DNA of 64,000 nt from Amycolatopsis thailandensis (GTDB lineage Bacteria; Actinomycetota; Actinomycetes; Mycobacteriales; Pseudonocardiaceae). This document shows positions 8,819 to 18,014 of this stretch, in pieces; position 1 is the stretch's first letter, and each line of letters opens with the position of its first letter. Below the pieces are notes generated by a model. The model was not told the DNA's origin and searched no databases. It saw nothing but the letters and a program-made list of their open reading frames with translations. The stretch lies in NCBI RefSeq assembly GCF_002234405.1, contig NZ_NMQT01000050.1, forward strand, positions 24,474 through 88,473. The letters are read 5' to 3'. A program made the position numbers and the translations under genes.

Positions 8819-10990
8819 CTAACCGAAGTAGCGTCCGGCGCCGACGTGGGCACCGGCCGACCGCCACCAGCCCGCGTCGCCGGTCGAGTCGATCCCGTCC
8901 GCGATCACCGTCGCGCCCGCGATGTTCGCCGTCTCGATGAGATTCCGCAGCGCACGTCCCGCCAGGGGTTCCGTCCGCCGTTCCGCGAGCCGGGGAGCGA
9001 TCCGGACCGTCCGCACGGGCACGTCCACGAGACAGACGACGTCACCGGCCACGCCGAAGTCCTGCAATTCGGCGTCGACCCCGATTTCGGCGAGGAGGTG
9101 CAGGTTGTCGACGGTCTCCCCGAGTTCGGCGAGCACGGCACCGGCGGGAAACCCCAGTCGCAGCCGTGACGGCCCGAGCCCGGTCGCGGCGAGCACGTTC
9201 CGCACCGACCCGACGAGGTCGGGGTCCGCGGCCTGATGCGGTGTCAGGCCCACGACCATCGGGAGCCTGTCGTCCGATTCCTCGCACGCCGTGCGGATGA
9301 GCCATTCGCCGAGCGGCACGATGAGACCGGTTTCGTCGGCGAAGCGGACGCAGGTGTCGTGACCGATCCGGCCGTGGCGCGGATGGTTCCACGCGAGCCG
9401 CGCCTCGATACCCGCCGGTTTGCCTTCCGCGAGCCACGTCAGCGGCCGGAAGTGAACCTCGATCTCGCCGGTCTCCCAGGCACCCGCCATGGAGACGGCG
9501 AGGCCGAACTCGTGCCGTTCCCTGGTGTCGAGGGCGGAATCGGACAGCGCCCACTGCCGGTAGCCGTTGCTCTGCGCCCGGCGCAGTGTCATGTCCGAGA
9601 CGCGCAAAAGTTCGTTCGGCGCGATGTCGCGGGGCGGCCGGTGGACGACCCCGACGCAGGCCGAGACCGCGACCCCGCTGCCGCCTTCGAGGTAGACCGG
9701 TTCGGACAGTTCCTGGTTGATCATGCCGATGACGGTGGCGACGTCCGGGCTGGTGGCCGTGTTCTGGATGAGGATGCCGAACTCGTCCCCGCCGATCCTG
9801 GCGACGAGCGCCTCCTCGCCGCCCACGACGGCACGCAACTTCCCGGCGACGTTCTTCAGCAGGTTGTCACTGAGTTTCTGCCCGAGACCGCCCGCGATCA
9901 GGGAGAACCCGTCGAGGTCGAGGTGGTAGACCGTGACGCCGAAGGCCGGGTCCGCGTGCCGCAGCGCCCGCTCCAGGCGGGTACCGAAGAACTGCCGGTT
10001 CGGCAGGCCGGTCAGCGGATCGTGCAGGGCCTGACGGCTCAGCTGCCGCTGGAGCAGCGAGACGTCGGTGTCGCCGTCGACGAGGGTGATCAGCTGCTGG
10101 GCCTCGCCCGCCGGGTCGCGGATGACGGCGCCGGTGAACCCGGCCCACGTCGGCTCCTCGTCGTCGGCGGTGACGAGTCTTCGCGTCAGTTCGAGCCGAT
10201 GGGTCTCGCCTTCGAGCAGCTTCCGGTAGCCCTCGCGCAGGCCGTCCGAGTCTTCCGGGTGGATCAGGTCGTAGAGGTTGAGCCCGGTCAGGTCGGCGAC
10301 GGGCCGGTTCAGCATTTCGGCGAACGCCGGGTTCACCCGCTGGACCCGGCCGTCCACCCTGGTGACGGCCACCCCGGTCTTCGAGCCGGTGAACAGCTGC
10401 TCGAAACGCGCCTGCGTGAGCACCAGCTCGCGCCGCGTCTCGCGTTCGAGGGTGACCAGCGTGCGGCTCAGATCCTCTTGCTGGGTCTGGATGCTCTCGC
10501 GTAAGGCCTCGCCGTAGCCGGACGCGAGCGAGCCCAGCACCTGCAGCACCCGTTCGGGGAGCGATTTCACGCTCCGCAACTCCGGTTCGTGCAAGAGCCC
10601 CTTGCCGAGCACCTCCATCGTGCGACGCAGGCTGTCCGGCCCGACGCACCTGAGCGCGACGAGCCGCGCGCCGGCCTCGGCGGCCTGCGCGGGCTCGGAG
10701 TCGTCACTCAGCACCGCTGCGAACACCTCGTCCAGCAGAGCGGAGAAATGCTCTTCGATCTGGGCGTGGGTGTACGGAAGATACGCCGTGCCGGTGACCA
10801 GGTACGCCCATTTGCGAGCGAGCGTGGCCCTGGTCGGCGCGGCGTTCTTCCGCTTCGGCGATGCGGAGGACGAAGTTCTCTTCGGGGTGTCCGGCGATAC
10901 GGAGAACTCATCGCCGTTCGGAAGTGGGGCAGTCACGTCCGCCGGTCCTGGGGTCGTTTTCGCATTCCGTGGTGGAGAAACATCCTCCAC
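8819..10990 (-). CDS. PAS-GGDEF-EAL protein with degenerate EAL domain
   Basis: This 723-residue soluble protein has an N-terminal helical region with no membrane segments (1-190), a PAS domain (~195-305), a GGDEF domain with intact active site (GGDEF at 400-404), and an EAL-like domain (~500-723). The GGDEF half should make cyclic di-GMP from two GTP. I see no RxxD inhibitory site five residues before GGDEF, so product inhibition is doubtful. In the EAL half the signature reads EARLAW, the usual DDFGTG loop reads QDFGVAG and EGVE reads DGID. It is therefore probably not a phosphodiesterase and may instead bind c-di-GMP or act as a regulatory domain. It starts at GTG 10990. Confidence 0.85.
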   Translation of the reverse strand: MEDVSPPRNAKTTPGPADVTAPLPNGDEFSVSPDTPKRTSSSASPKRKNAAPTRATLARKWAYLVTGTAYLPYTHAQIEEHFSALLDEVFAAVLSDDSEPAQAAEAGARLVALRCVGPDSLRRTMEVLGKGLLHEPELRSVKSLPERVLQVLGSLASGYGEALRESIQTQQEDLSRTLVTLERETRRELVLTQARFEQLFTGSKTGVAVTRVDGRVQRVNPAFAEMLNRPVADLTGLNLYDLIHPEDSDGLREGYRKLLEGETHRLELTRRLVTADDEEPTWAGFTGAVIRDPAGEAQQLITLVDGDTDVSLLQRQLSRQALHDPLTGLPNRQFFGTRLERALRHADPAFGVTVYHLDLDGFSLIAGGLGQKLSDNLLKNVAGKLRAVVGGEEALVARIGGDEFGILIQNTATSPDVATVIGMINQELSEPVYLEGGSGVAVSACVGVVHRPPRDIAPNELLRVSDMTLRRAQSNGYRQWALSDSALDTRERHEFGLAVSMAGAWETGEIEVHFRPLTWLAEGKPAGIEARLAWNHPRHGRIGHDTCVRFADETGLIVPLGEWLIRTACEESDDRLPMVVGLTPHQAADPDLVGSVRNVLAATGLGPSRLRLGFPAGAVLAELGETVDNLHLLAEIGVDAELQDFGVAGDVVCLVDVPVRTVRIAPRLAERRTEPLAGRALRNLIETANIAGATVIADGIDSTGDAGWWRSAGAHVGAGRYFG

Positions 10991-11010
10991 GATTCTCTGG
11001 CCGTACTCAC

Positions 11011-11041
11011 GGTTTACTGGTCACCCAATCGGGTGGTAACC
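11011..11041. other. Inverted repeat between hydrolase and GGDEF genes
   Basis: GGTTTACTGGTCACCC and GGGTGGTAACC form an imperfect hairpin around an AATC loop, just downstream of the hydrolase stop (11042) and upstream of the GGDEF protein start (10990). It could be a weak terminator or an operator. Confidence 0.35.
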
Positions 11042-12097
11042 CTATGGTACTGCAACACCGACCTTTTCCCTCAGCCAATCGCGTGTGGCGTCCCGGTACA
11101 GCGACGCGTTGCGGTGCAGCGCCAACGAATGTCCGGCACCGGGCAGAACATACGTGGAAAGTTCGGCTTCGGGCGCGTAGTACGGCGCTTCCGCCGGACG
11201 CAGCGTCGCGCCGCTCGAACAGTCCCGGAGCGCGAACAAACCGCAGAACAGGATGTCTTTCTCCCCGATCGCCTGGAAAACCGGCACCCGGATCGCTTTC
11301 GTCGCGGGCAGTACGATCCCGAACACGGCGACGGTCCCCATTCCCGGGACCGAAACCTGATCCTTGGTCGCCTCGTCGGCGGCAATGACCCGCGGGTCGG
11401 AATTTTCCGCCGCGTAGAAGAGGCCGGCGCGCGCCCCCGGTTTCGTCGTGAAATAGAGCGGATCACTGCCGAGCGAACCGAGCTGGTCGTCCGCGAACGC
11501 GGGCTGCAGACCGAAGAGCACACCGAGGGTCAGGGCGGGTACCGACGGCAGATGCGTCATGCCGGAGAGGATCACGCCGTCCACGTCCTGGTACGTCGAC
11601 GCCTCGGCGGCGACGATGCCCGAACCGACCGAATGCCCGACGATCACGACCTTGGCGAACGGGGTGCCGCCGACCCGTCCCGCGCGCAGATGCCCGACCA
11701 CCTCGTGCATCGATCGCGCGAGCGCCGGCAGCAGGAGCGGAAGGCTCGGTGGCTTGCTGCTCCCGCCCGAACCGAGCTGATCCGCCGCGAAGGTCGCGTA
11801 GCCGTGTTTGGCCATGTCGCGCTGGTACGAGTAGCGATCCGGGTCGTAGGGCAGGTCCCAGTAAGCGCTGTTGTAGGTGCCGCCGTGCACCAGCAACTGG
11901 ACGGCCGCGGGCGCCGGGCCGTCGGGCAGGCAGAACCGGCCGTGCACCGTCGCCGGTCCGCCGAGCGGGCCGGTGACCGGCAGATCCACGTCGGTACACC
12001 GGATCTCGACGGCCGCCGCCGGGGCGGCGACCAGGAAACCACCGAGGAGCGCGCAGCACGCGGCCACCGCGGTGGCCAGTTTGAGCGGCATTCTCAC
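11042..12097 (-). CDS. Secreted alpha/beta hydrolase
   Basis: This 351-residue protein has a clear Sec signal peptide (basic MRMPLK, hydrophobic core, AxA cleavage near residue 29). The alpha/beta-hydrolase nucleophile elbow is GHSVGSG, an oxyanion region is suggested by LLVHGGTYNSAYW, and a late His lies in PGAGHSLALH. Two Cys pairs (IRCTDVD, RFCLPD; CGLFALRDCSS) may form disulphides outside the cell. It is probably an esterase or lipase; the substrate is unknown. The start is GTG 12097 (5 bases after GAGAGGG) or ATG 12091 two codons in. Confidence 0.8.
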   Translation of the reverse strand: MRMPLKLATAVAACCALLGGFLVAAPAAAVEIRCTDVDLPVTGPLGGPATVHGRFCLPDGPAPAAVQLLVHGGTYNSAYWDLPYDPDRYSYQRDMAKHGYATFAADQLGSGGSSKPPSLPLLLPALARSMHEVVGHLRAGRVGGTPFAKVVIVGHSVGSGIVAAEASTYQDVDGVILSGMTHLPSVPALTLGVLFGLQPAFADDQLGSLGSDPLYFTTKPGARAGLFYAAENSDPRVIAADEATKDQVSVPGMGTVAVFGIVLPATKAIRVPVFQAIGEKDILFCGLFALRDCSSGATLRPAEAPYYAPEAELSTYVLPGAGHSLALHRNASLYRDATRDWLREKVGVAVP

Positions 12098-12161
12098 AGA
12101 ACCCTCTCCGGAATCGGAACGCTCGAAAGGAGCATGAACCTTACATCGGGTAATCGGACGC

Positions 12162-13511
12162 TCACCGCCCGCCCGGCGTTCGCGGCACCACGGTCATCGG
12201 CAACCGGTTCGGCTGCATGGTCGCTTTGATCTTGGGAAAGACCTTCACCCCTGGTAGCGGCTCCAGCCGCCACCTCGCACCGATCGTCGCGGCGACCAAC
12301 GCGATCTCCGTGGGCGCGAACTGGTGTCCCGGGCACAGCCGGGCGCCGGCGCCGAACGGGATGAAGGCGCCCTTCGGCACTTCGGCCGCGCGCTCCGGCT
12401 CCCAGCGATCCGGGTCGAACCGTTCGGGTTCGGGGAACCAGCGCGGATCGCGGTGCAGCGTGTGCTGACTGACCGCGACCTCGGTACCGGCGGGAATCCG
12501 CACCCCGCCGAGTTCGACGTCCTCCCGCGCGCGCCGCATCAGGATCACCGGCGGGGTCCGGCGGACGACCTCGTTGATGATCCGGTGCGTGTAGACCAGG
12601 CGCGGCAAGTGCTCGAACCGGGCGGGCCCGCCGTCCAGCACCTCGTCGACCTCGGCGTGGAACCTGCGCTCGATGTCCGGCCGCGCCCCGATCTCGTGGA
12701 AGAACCAGGCCAGCGCGACGGCGGTGGTCTCGGCGCCGGTGGTGAGGATCGTGATGACCTCGTCCTCCACCTGGCGGTCGGTCATCTTCTCGCCGGTCTC
12801 GTCGTCCTTGGCCAGCAACAACATCGACAGCAGGTCGCCCTGGTCGCCGCCCTTCTCGCGGGCTTTCAGGACCGCGTCGCCGATGACCCGCCTCAGGCGC
12901 GCGGCCGCGGCGTCGAACTCCCGGTTCGCCGGGATCGGCAGCCGCTCCACGAATTTCGGCGAGAACGCCCGGACCATGACGTACTTCAGCATGATCGGAA
13001 TGGACCGCTGGATTTCGGCGAGCGCTTCGTCGCCGAGTTCGGTGGAGAACAGCGTGCGCCCCGAGATGGTGAGCGCGAGATCCTGCATCCGCCGGTCGAA
13101 TTCGACCACCTCGCCCGGCTTCCACGAGTCGGCAAGGTCTACAGCGAGCTTCGTCATCGTCGTCTCGGCGTAGAGCGCGATGCGGCTCCGCTGGAAGGCG
13201 GGCAGCATCATCCGCCGTTGCCGCTGGTTGAAGGCGCCGTTGGAAGTGGCGAGCCCGTCGCCGAACAACGGCCGCATCTTGTCGAACACGATGCCTTTGT
13301 CGAACTTCCCCCCGTCGACGGCGAGCAGCCGCCAAGCCAGTTCCGGGGTGGTGACGAGGTAGACCGGCATCGGGCCGAAGTCGAGACGGACGACGTCGCC
13401 GTGCGAGGGCAGGGACGACAGCAGTTTCAGCGGGTCGCGCAGCATCGGCACGGTGTGCCCGAGCAGCGGCCATCGGCCCGGTGCGACAGCGACGTCCGGA
13501 GGTGGTGCCAT
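12162..13511 (-). CDS. Cytochrome P450
   Basis: This full-length 449-residue bacterial P450 has an I-helix oxygen-binding motif TGAETTAVAL, in which the usual acidic-alcohol pair reads ETT. The K-helix ExxR is EVVR and the heme loop is FGAGARLCPG with the thiolate Cys at 393. The N-terminal proline-rich GRWPLLGH entry resembles the pentalenene-oxygenase-like group, so a hydrophobic or terpenoid substrate is plausible but unproven. No ferredoxin or reductase gene lies nearby. The start is ATG 13511. Its downstream neighbour on the same strand is the secreted hydrolase, 64 bases away. Confidence 0.9.
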   Translation of the reverse strand: MAPPPDVAVAPGRWPLLGHTVPMLRDPLKLLSSLPSHGDVVRLDFGPMPVYLVTTPELAWRLLAVDGGKFDKGIVFDKMRPLFGDGLATSNGAFNQRQRRMMLPAFQRSRIALYAETTMTKLAVDLADSWKPGEVVEFDRRMQDLALTISGRTLFSTELGDEALAEIQRSIPIMLKYVMVRAFSPKFVERLPIPANREFDAAAARLRRVIGDAVLKAREKGGDQGDLLSMLLLAKDDETGEKMTDRQVEDEVITILTTGAETTAVALAWFFHEIGARPDIERRFHAEVDEVLDGGPARFEHLPRLVYTHRIINEVVRRTPPVILMRRAREDVELGGVRIPAGTEVAVSQHTLHRDPRWFPEPERFDPDRWEPERAAEVPKGAFIPFGAGARLCPGHQFAPTEIALVAATIGARWRLEPLPGVKVFPKIKATMQPNRLPMTVVPRTPGGR

Positions 13512-13682
13512 CGTGCTCGTCTCCCGGTGCCTGGACGCTGAACCCGGTCACCTTAGGACCGCCGGGCCGCGGACGGGGTTCCGCCGCCGCACATCCACAC
13601 GATCGGACGATGGCAGCCGGTTCCCCGGCGCCGGATAGACTCCTGTGCCCCAACGGATCCCAACCGAACGGCGGCGACGACG

Positions 13683-14498
13683 GTGACTTCGAACCTGAGC
13701 TGGGTGCCCCCCGAGGTCGACACGACCGTGCCGAATCCCGCGCGGGTCTACGACTACTGGCTCAACGGCGACCACAACTTCCAGGCCGACCGCGACCTCG
13801 GCGAACAGATCCTGAAGATCATGCCGGGGATCCGCGACGCGGCCCGGCTCAACCGCGCCTTCCTGCGGCGTGCCGCGCTGCACATGGTGGAGGCGGGGGT
13901 GCGGCAGTTCCTCGACATCGGCTCCGGGATCCCGACCGTCGGGAACCTCCACGAGATCGTCCAGCAGCTCGACCCGACGTGCCGGGTGGTCTACGTCGAT
14001 CGCGAATCGGTCGCCGTGGCGCACGCCAAACTGCTGCTGCGCGGCAACGACCGGTGCGCGGCGATCCAGGCCGACCTCCGTGACGCCAACGACATCCTCG
14101 ACGCGCCCGAAACCAGGGAGCTGCTCGATCTCGACCAGCCGATCGGGCTGTTCATGTTGCTGCTGCTGCATTTCGTGCCGGACTCCTGGGATCCGCACGC
14201 GATCCTGGCCCGGTACCGGGAACGCATCGCCCCCGGCAGTTTCCTCGCCATCTCGCACGTCGCCGCCGACGCGGACTCGAGCGGACTCGACGAAGCCATC
14301 GAGGCGTACAAGAGCACCCAGAACGACCCCATCCCCCGGACCCACGACCAGGTGCTTTCGTTCTTCGAGGGCTTCGACGTCGTCGAGCCCGGCGTCGTCG
14401 GCTGCGCGATGTGGAACCCCCAGGGAGCCGGCGACATGTCCAACGACCCGGAGATCAACGCGCTGCCGTACGCGGGGGTGGGCCGGAAGCCCTCGTGA
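13683..14498 (+). CDS. SAM-dependent methyltransferase (DUF574/Methyltransf_19)
   Basis: This 271-residue protein has the features of the actinobacterial DUF574 family: an N-terminal NPARVYDYWLNGDHNF block (~18-33), motif I FLDIGSGIPT (~76-85), VVYVDRESVAV for the acidic ribose ligand, and a C-terminal GCAMWNP segment. Family members are numerous in streptomycetes and relatives; substrates are unknown. The start is GTG 13683, supported by similarity beginning immediately. It is divergent from the P450 gene, with 171 bases between. It is followed by an unusual inverted array of 21-bp units. Confidence 0.85.
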   Translation: MTSNLSWVPPEVDTTVPNPARVYDYWLNGDHNFQADRDLGEQILKIMPGIRDAARLNRAFLRRAALHMVEAGVRQFLDIGSGIPTVGNLHEIVQQLDPTCRVVYVDRESVAVAHAKLLLRGNDRCAAIQADLRDANDILDAPETRELLDLDQPIGLFMLLLLHFVPDSWDPHAILARYRERIAPGSFLAISHVAADADSSGLDEAIEAYKSTQNDPIPRTHDQVLSFFEGFDVVEPGVVGCAMWNPQGAGDMSNDPEINALPYAGVGRKPS

Positions 14499-14679
14499 GG
14501 CCGAACTCGCGTGATCGGGCACGGATCTCACGTGCTTGAAGGCGGATCATGCGTGTTTGGAGGCGGATCTCGCGTGCTCAGAAGCCGCACACACGAGTTC
14601 CGCCTCCAAACACGTGAGTTACGGCTTCAAGCACGCGAGTTACGGCCTCGAGCACGTGAGTTACGCGTCCGAGCACGCG
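14493..14679. repeat. Inverted array of 21-bp units
   Basis: At least three units in one orientation end in CGTG (14514-14534, 14535-14555, 14556-14576), with a partial one before them. Four more follow in the opposite orientation and begin CAC (14590-14610, 14611-14631, 14632-14652, 14653-14673). The right-hand units read like CACGTGAGTTACGGCTTCAAG, so every unit carries CACGTG/CACGCG at the junction. The spacer at 14577-14589 is the centre of symmetry. It fills the gap between the methyltransferase gene and the secreted NTF2-like gene. Confidence 0.85.
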
Positions 14680-14706
14680 GGCCGGACCCTGCCGGGCACA
14701 GGCGAC

Positions 14707-15192
14707 TCAGGGCAGCACGTCGGTCACGGTGTCCTTGATGACCTGCCACTTGCCGTGCTCGCGTACCAGCGTCAGGCTGATCGTGTAGTGCCTGTCGATG
14801 TTCTGCGACGGCGCCTTGTAGTAGGCGTCGAGGATCGCGAAGCCCATCTTGCAGTCCTCGACGACGGTGTGGGTCACCGTCCACGGCATGCTCCACTCGT
14901 ACGGAAGCTTGAACTGCACGTCGACCACCGGCTCGACGTTGGCCTCGTAGCCGATGAACAGGTTGCCCTTGCGCCCGACGGTCACCATGTTCTTGTGGAT
15001 GATCGCCCGGTAGCGGGCCTCGTCGCGTTTGTTGTAGCTGTCCATGTCCTCCCAGACGGCGCGGTCGAACGCGCGCTGACAGGCCTGCCGCTCGTTTTCG
15101 GCCTGCTGGTCACTGGCCGAAGCGGCCGGTACGCCGATGCCCGCCGCCGCCACGACCAGACCGGCCAACGCCGCGTAATACCGCTTGCGCAT
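14707..15192 (-). CDS. Secreted SnoaL/NTF2-like hypothetical protein
   Basis: This 161-residue protein has a signal peptide (MRKRYYAALAGL, cleavage near ASA-SD at ~26) and a mature part that looks like a small alpha+beta NTF2/SnoaL fold. It has an N-terminal helix rich in charged residues, then strands including GNLFIGYEA and a C-terminal HGKWQVIKDTV. Two Cys (QACQRA and VEDCKM) may pair. The start is ATG 15192, preceded by GAGGAG at good spacing; an upstream in-frame ATG at 15252 lacks one. It is divergent from the SARP regulator gene. Function unknown. Confidence 0.7.
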   Translation of the reverse strand: MRKRYYAALAGLVVAAAGIGVPAASASDQQAENERQACQRAFDRAVWEDMDSYNKRDEARYRAIIHKNMVTVGRKGNLFIGYEANVEPVVDVQFKLPYEWSMPWTVTHTVVEDCKMGFAILDAYYKAPSQNIDRHYTISLTLVREHGKWQVIKDTVTDVLP

Positions 15193-15314
15193 GGGGTTCT
15201 CCTCATCCTGTCCGTTTTCTTCCACCGGCAGGTTCGCCGGACGGCGCATCACAGCTGCATCACTTCCGCACCGGCGCGAGCGCGGGGCCGGTTAACCTCG
15301 CGGGAGGGGGTGCG

Positions 15315-18014
15315 ATGGAGTTCCGGATTCTGGGGCCGGTGCAGTGCCGCACTGGCGCGCGGCCGCTGAAGCTGGCGGGATCGCGGCAGGAACGCATCCT
15401 GGCGGCGCTGCTGCTCGGCGCCGATCACATCGTCTCGGTCTCGCGGCTGGTGGACGTCGTCTGGGACGACGACCCGCCCGCCACGGCCGTCCGCCAGATC
15501 CGCAACCTCACCACCGCCCTGAAGCGCTCCCTGGTCGCCGAGGGAGCCGACGACGACGTCCTGACCGCCGAGGGGCCCGGTTTCGTCCTGCGCCCGGGTA
15601 CTTTCGACCTGCGCTCGTTCGAGGAGCACGTTTCGCGTGGCGAGTTCCGTGAGGCGCTCGGGTGCTGGCACGGACCCGCACTGTCCGGTGTGGACAGTAC
15701 GGCTTTGCGCGGCAAGGCGGACGAACTCGACGAGCGCCGCCTGTCCATTGTGGAACGTTGCCTCGACGAAGAGATCGGCACCGGAGAGGATCGTGTCGCG
15801 GAACTGACGGCCCTGGTCGCCGAGCACCCGTTCCGCGAGGCGTTCACCGGACTGCTCATGCGCGCGCTGCACCAGCAGGGCAGACAGGCCGACGCGCTGA
15901 ACGTCTACCGGCGGGCGCAGGCGCGGCTGGTGGAAGAACTCGGGATCGATCCCGGCCCGAAGCTGCGCGAACTCTACGAGCGGATCCTTCGCGACGAGCC
16001 GGAATACGGCAAGGCGCGCTGCTTTCTCCCCTACGACGTCCCGGATTTCACCGGCCGGGAGGACGAGATCCGCCGTCTCCTCGACGCCGTCAGGCTGGGG
16101 CGCCCGGTGGCCGTCGACGGAATGGCCGGGGTCGGCAAGACCTCGCTCGCCGTCCACGCCGCGCACCGGCTCGCCGCCGACTTCCCCGACGGGCAGCTGT
16201 TCGTGGATCTGCACGGCCACTCCCCGGGCCGCGAACCCCTCTCCCCCGAAGCCGCGCTCGAAGCCCTGCTCGGGCAACTCGACATCCCGGCGAGCAGGCT
16301 TCCAGGCGGCGTCGACCGGCGAGCCGAACTGTGGCGGACCAGAACGGCGGGCCGGTCGCTGCTCGTGGTGCTCGACAACGCCGCGAGCGCGGAACAGCTG
16401 CGGCCGCTCCTGCCCGGTTCGGCCACGGTCGCCCTCGTCGTCACCGGCAGGCGACGGCTGGCCGCCGTCGACGGTGCCGCGTCGCTCAGTCTCGAAGTCC
16501 TGCCGGACGAACAGGCGAGCGCGCTGTTCGCGGCGGCGTCCGGCCGCCCGGATTCGGGAGTGGCCGCGCTGTGCGGGAATCTTCCGCTGGCGATCCGGAT
16601 CGCGGCCGCCCGCTTGCAGAATCGTCCACAGTGGACCGTGCGGACGCTCGCCGAGCGCCTGGGTTCCGAACACGACAGGCTGGCCGAGCTGAAGGTCGCC
16701 GGACGCGACGTCGCCGCGGCGTTCGCACTGTCCTATCGGGAGCTCGACGCCGCGCAACAGCGCATGTTCCGTTTACTGGGGCGGAATCCCGGCGCCGACA
16801 TCGGCGTACCCGCGGCGGCCGCGCTGGCCGGTACCGGCGAACCCGAGGCCGAGCGCCTGCTGGAGGACCTGCTCGACGCCCACTTGCTCAGGCAGCCCGC
16901 GCTGGGCCGGTACTCGTTCCACGACCTGATCGCCGAGCACGCCCGCGACGCCGCGAGTGACGAGGAATCGGCTCCGGCGGTGAGCAGGCTGCTCGACCAC
17001 TACCGCGAAGGCGGCGATTCAGGCTGGTACGAAACGGAACGGGCCAACCTGATCGCGGTCACCCGCCACGCCCTCGGCTCCGGTCACGACGGCCACGCCT
17101 GGCGGATCGCCGTGGACACCGCGGAACACCTCCGGGAGAGCGGGCATCTCGACGAACTGCTCGCCGTCGCGCGCACCGGCATCACCGCCGCCCGCCGGAT
17201 CGGCGACCCGCACGCGATCCAGCTGAGCCTGGCAAGCCTCACCCTGGCGTTCTGGGAGAACGGTCGGCTCACCGAAGGAATGGACTGCGCCCTGGAGCGT
17301 TTGGACGTCGTCCGTGCCGCCGGCGACCGCGCGGCCGAGGCGATCGCCCTGTCCAGGGCAGGCGCCCTGCACAGCATGCTCGGCCGCTACCCCGAGGCGA
17401 TCCGGTTCTATCGCGACGGGCTCGCCGTCGAAGAGGAGTCCGCCGCCGCCGCGCTCTGGACCAATCTCAGCAACGCGCAGGAGGTCCTCGGCAGGCTGGA
17501 CGACGCGCTGGTCTCCGCTCGGAGAGCGGTGGAGCTGCGCGAGGAACCTCGCGGCACGATCCTGAGTTCGGCCCAGCTCGGCCTCGTCCTCGCGAGGCTC
17601 GGCCGGTTCGACGAAGCGTTCGACGTCATCGAACGCTCGACCACCGCCTCACAGGATCTCGGCTATCCGTTCGGCGAGGCGTGGAGCCGGATCGACCACG
17701 CCGACTCCCTGCTTCTCGCCCACCGCCACGGCGAGGCGCGGGAGCAGGCCGAACGCGCGTGCGAGATCCTCACCCGGCTCAATCATCCGCTGCTGCTGGC
17801 GATGGCGGCCAACAGCCTGGGCACCGCCTGCCTCGCGCTCGGCGAGACGGCGGCGGGGCTCCGGCGGCATCGCCTCGCACTCGAAACGGCGAGGCGGATC
17901 GGCTACCGGCTGCAAGAAGCCCGCGCACTGGCCGGATTGGGACGAACCCGAGCCGCGCGGGACCTCTACACGGCGATGGGCCTGCCCGCCGAATCCCTGA
18001 AGGTCGTCACCTGA
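15315..18014 (+). CDS. AfsR/SARP-family transcriptional regulator with NB-ARC and TPR
   Basis: This is an 899-residue regulator. The N-terminal OmpR-like winged helix (1-95, FRILGPVQ...) is followed by the bacterial transcriptional activation domain (~100-235, ending EELGIDPGPKL). A STAND/NB-ARC ATPase comes next, with Walker A GMAGVGKTS (269-277) and Walker B LLVVLDNA (~350), then C-terminal TPR-like helices (~560-899). This is the AfsR/large SARP layout, so it probably activates a secondary-metabolism gene set by binding direct repeats upstream of a promoter, with ATP-driven oligomerisation. The target is unknown; nearest candidates are the adjacent secreted protein and P450/methyltransferase genes. 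The start is ATG 15315. Confidence 0.9.
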   Translation: MEFRILGPVQCRTGARPLKLAGSRQERILAALLLGADHIVSVSRLVDVVWDDDPPATAVRQIRNLTTALKRSLVAEGADDDVLTAEGPGFVLRPGTFDLRSFEEHVSRGEFREALGCWHGPALSGVDSTALRGKADELDERRLSIVERCLDEEIGTGEDRVAELTALVAEHPFREAFTGLLMRALHQQGRQADALNVYRRAQARLVEELGIDPGPKLRELYERILRDEPEYGKARCFLPYDVPDFTGREDEIRRLLDAVRLGRPVAVDGMAGVGKTSLAVHAAHRLAADFPDGQLFVDLHGHSPGREPLSPEAALEALLGQLDIPASRLPGGVDRRAELWRTRTAGRSLLVVLDNAASAEQLRPLLPGSATVALVVTGRRRLAAVDGAASLSLEVLPDEQASALFAAASGRPDSGVAALCGNLPLAIRIAAARLQNRPQWTVRTLAERLGSEHDRLAELKVAGRDVAAAFALSYRELDAAQQRMFRLLGRNPGADIGVPAAAALAGTGEPEAERLLEDLLDAHLLRQPALGRYSFHDLIAEHARDAASDEESAPAVSRLLDHYREGGDSGWYETERANLIAVTRHALGSGHDGHAWRIAVDTAEHLRESGHLDELLAVARTGITAARRIGDPHAIQLSLASLTLAFWENGRLTEGMDCALERLDVVRAAGDRAAEAIALSRAGALHSMLGRYPEAIRFYRDGLAVEEESAAAALWTNLSNAQEVLGRLDDALVSARRAVELREEPRGTILSSAQLGLVLARLGRFDEAFDVIERSTTASQDLGYPFGEAWSRIDHADSLLLAHRHGEAREQAERACEILTRLNHPLLLAMAANSLGTACLALGETAAGLRRHRLALETARRIGYRLQEARALAGLGRTRAARDLYTAMGLPAESLKVVT

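Noticed and set aside
14493..14679. CRISPR array
   Set aside because: Units are contiguous with no unique spacers, and half are inverted.
15249..16757. 502-codon minus-strand frame
   Set aside because: Antisense to the SARP regulator, composition typical of shadow frames.
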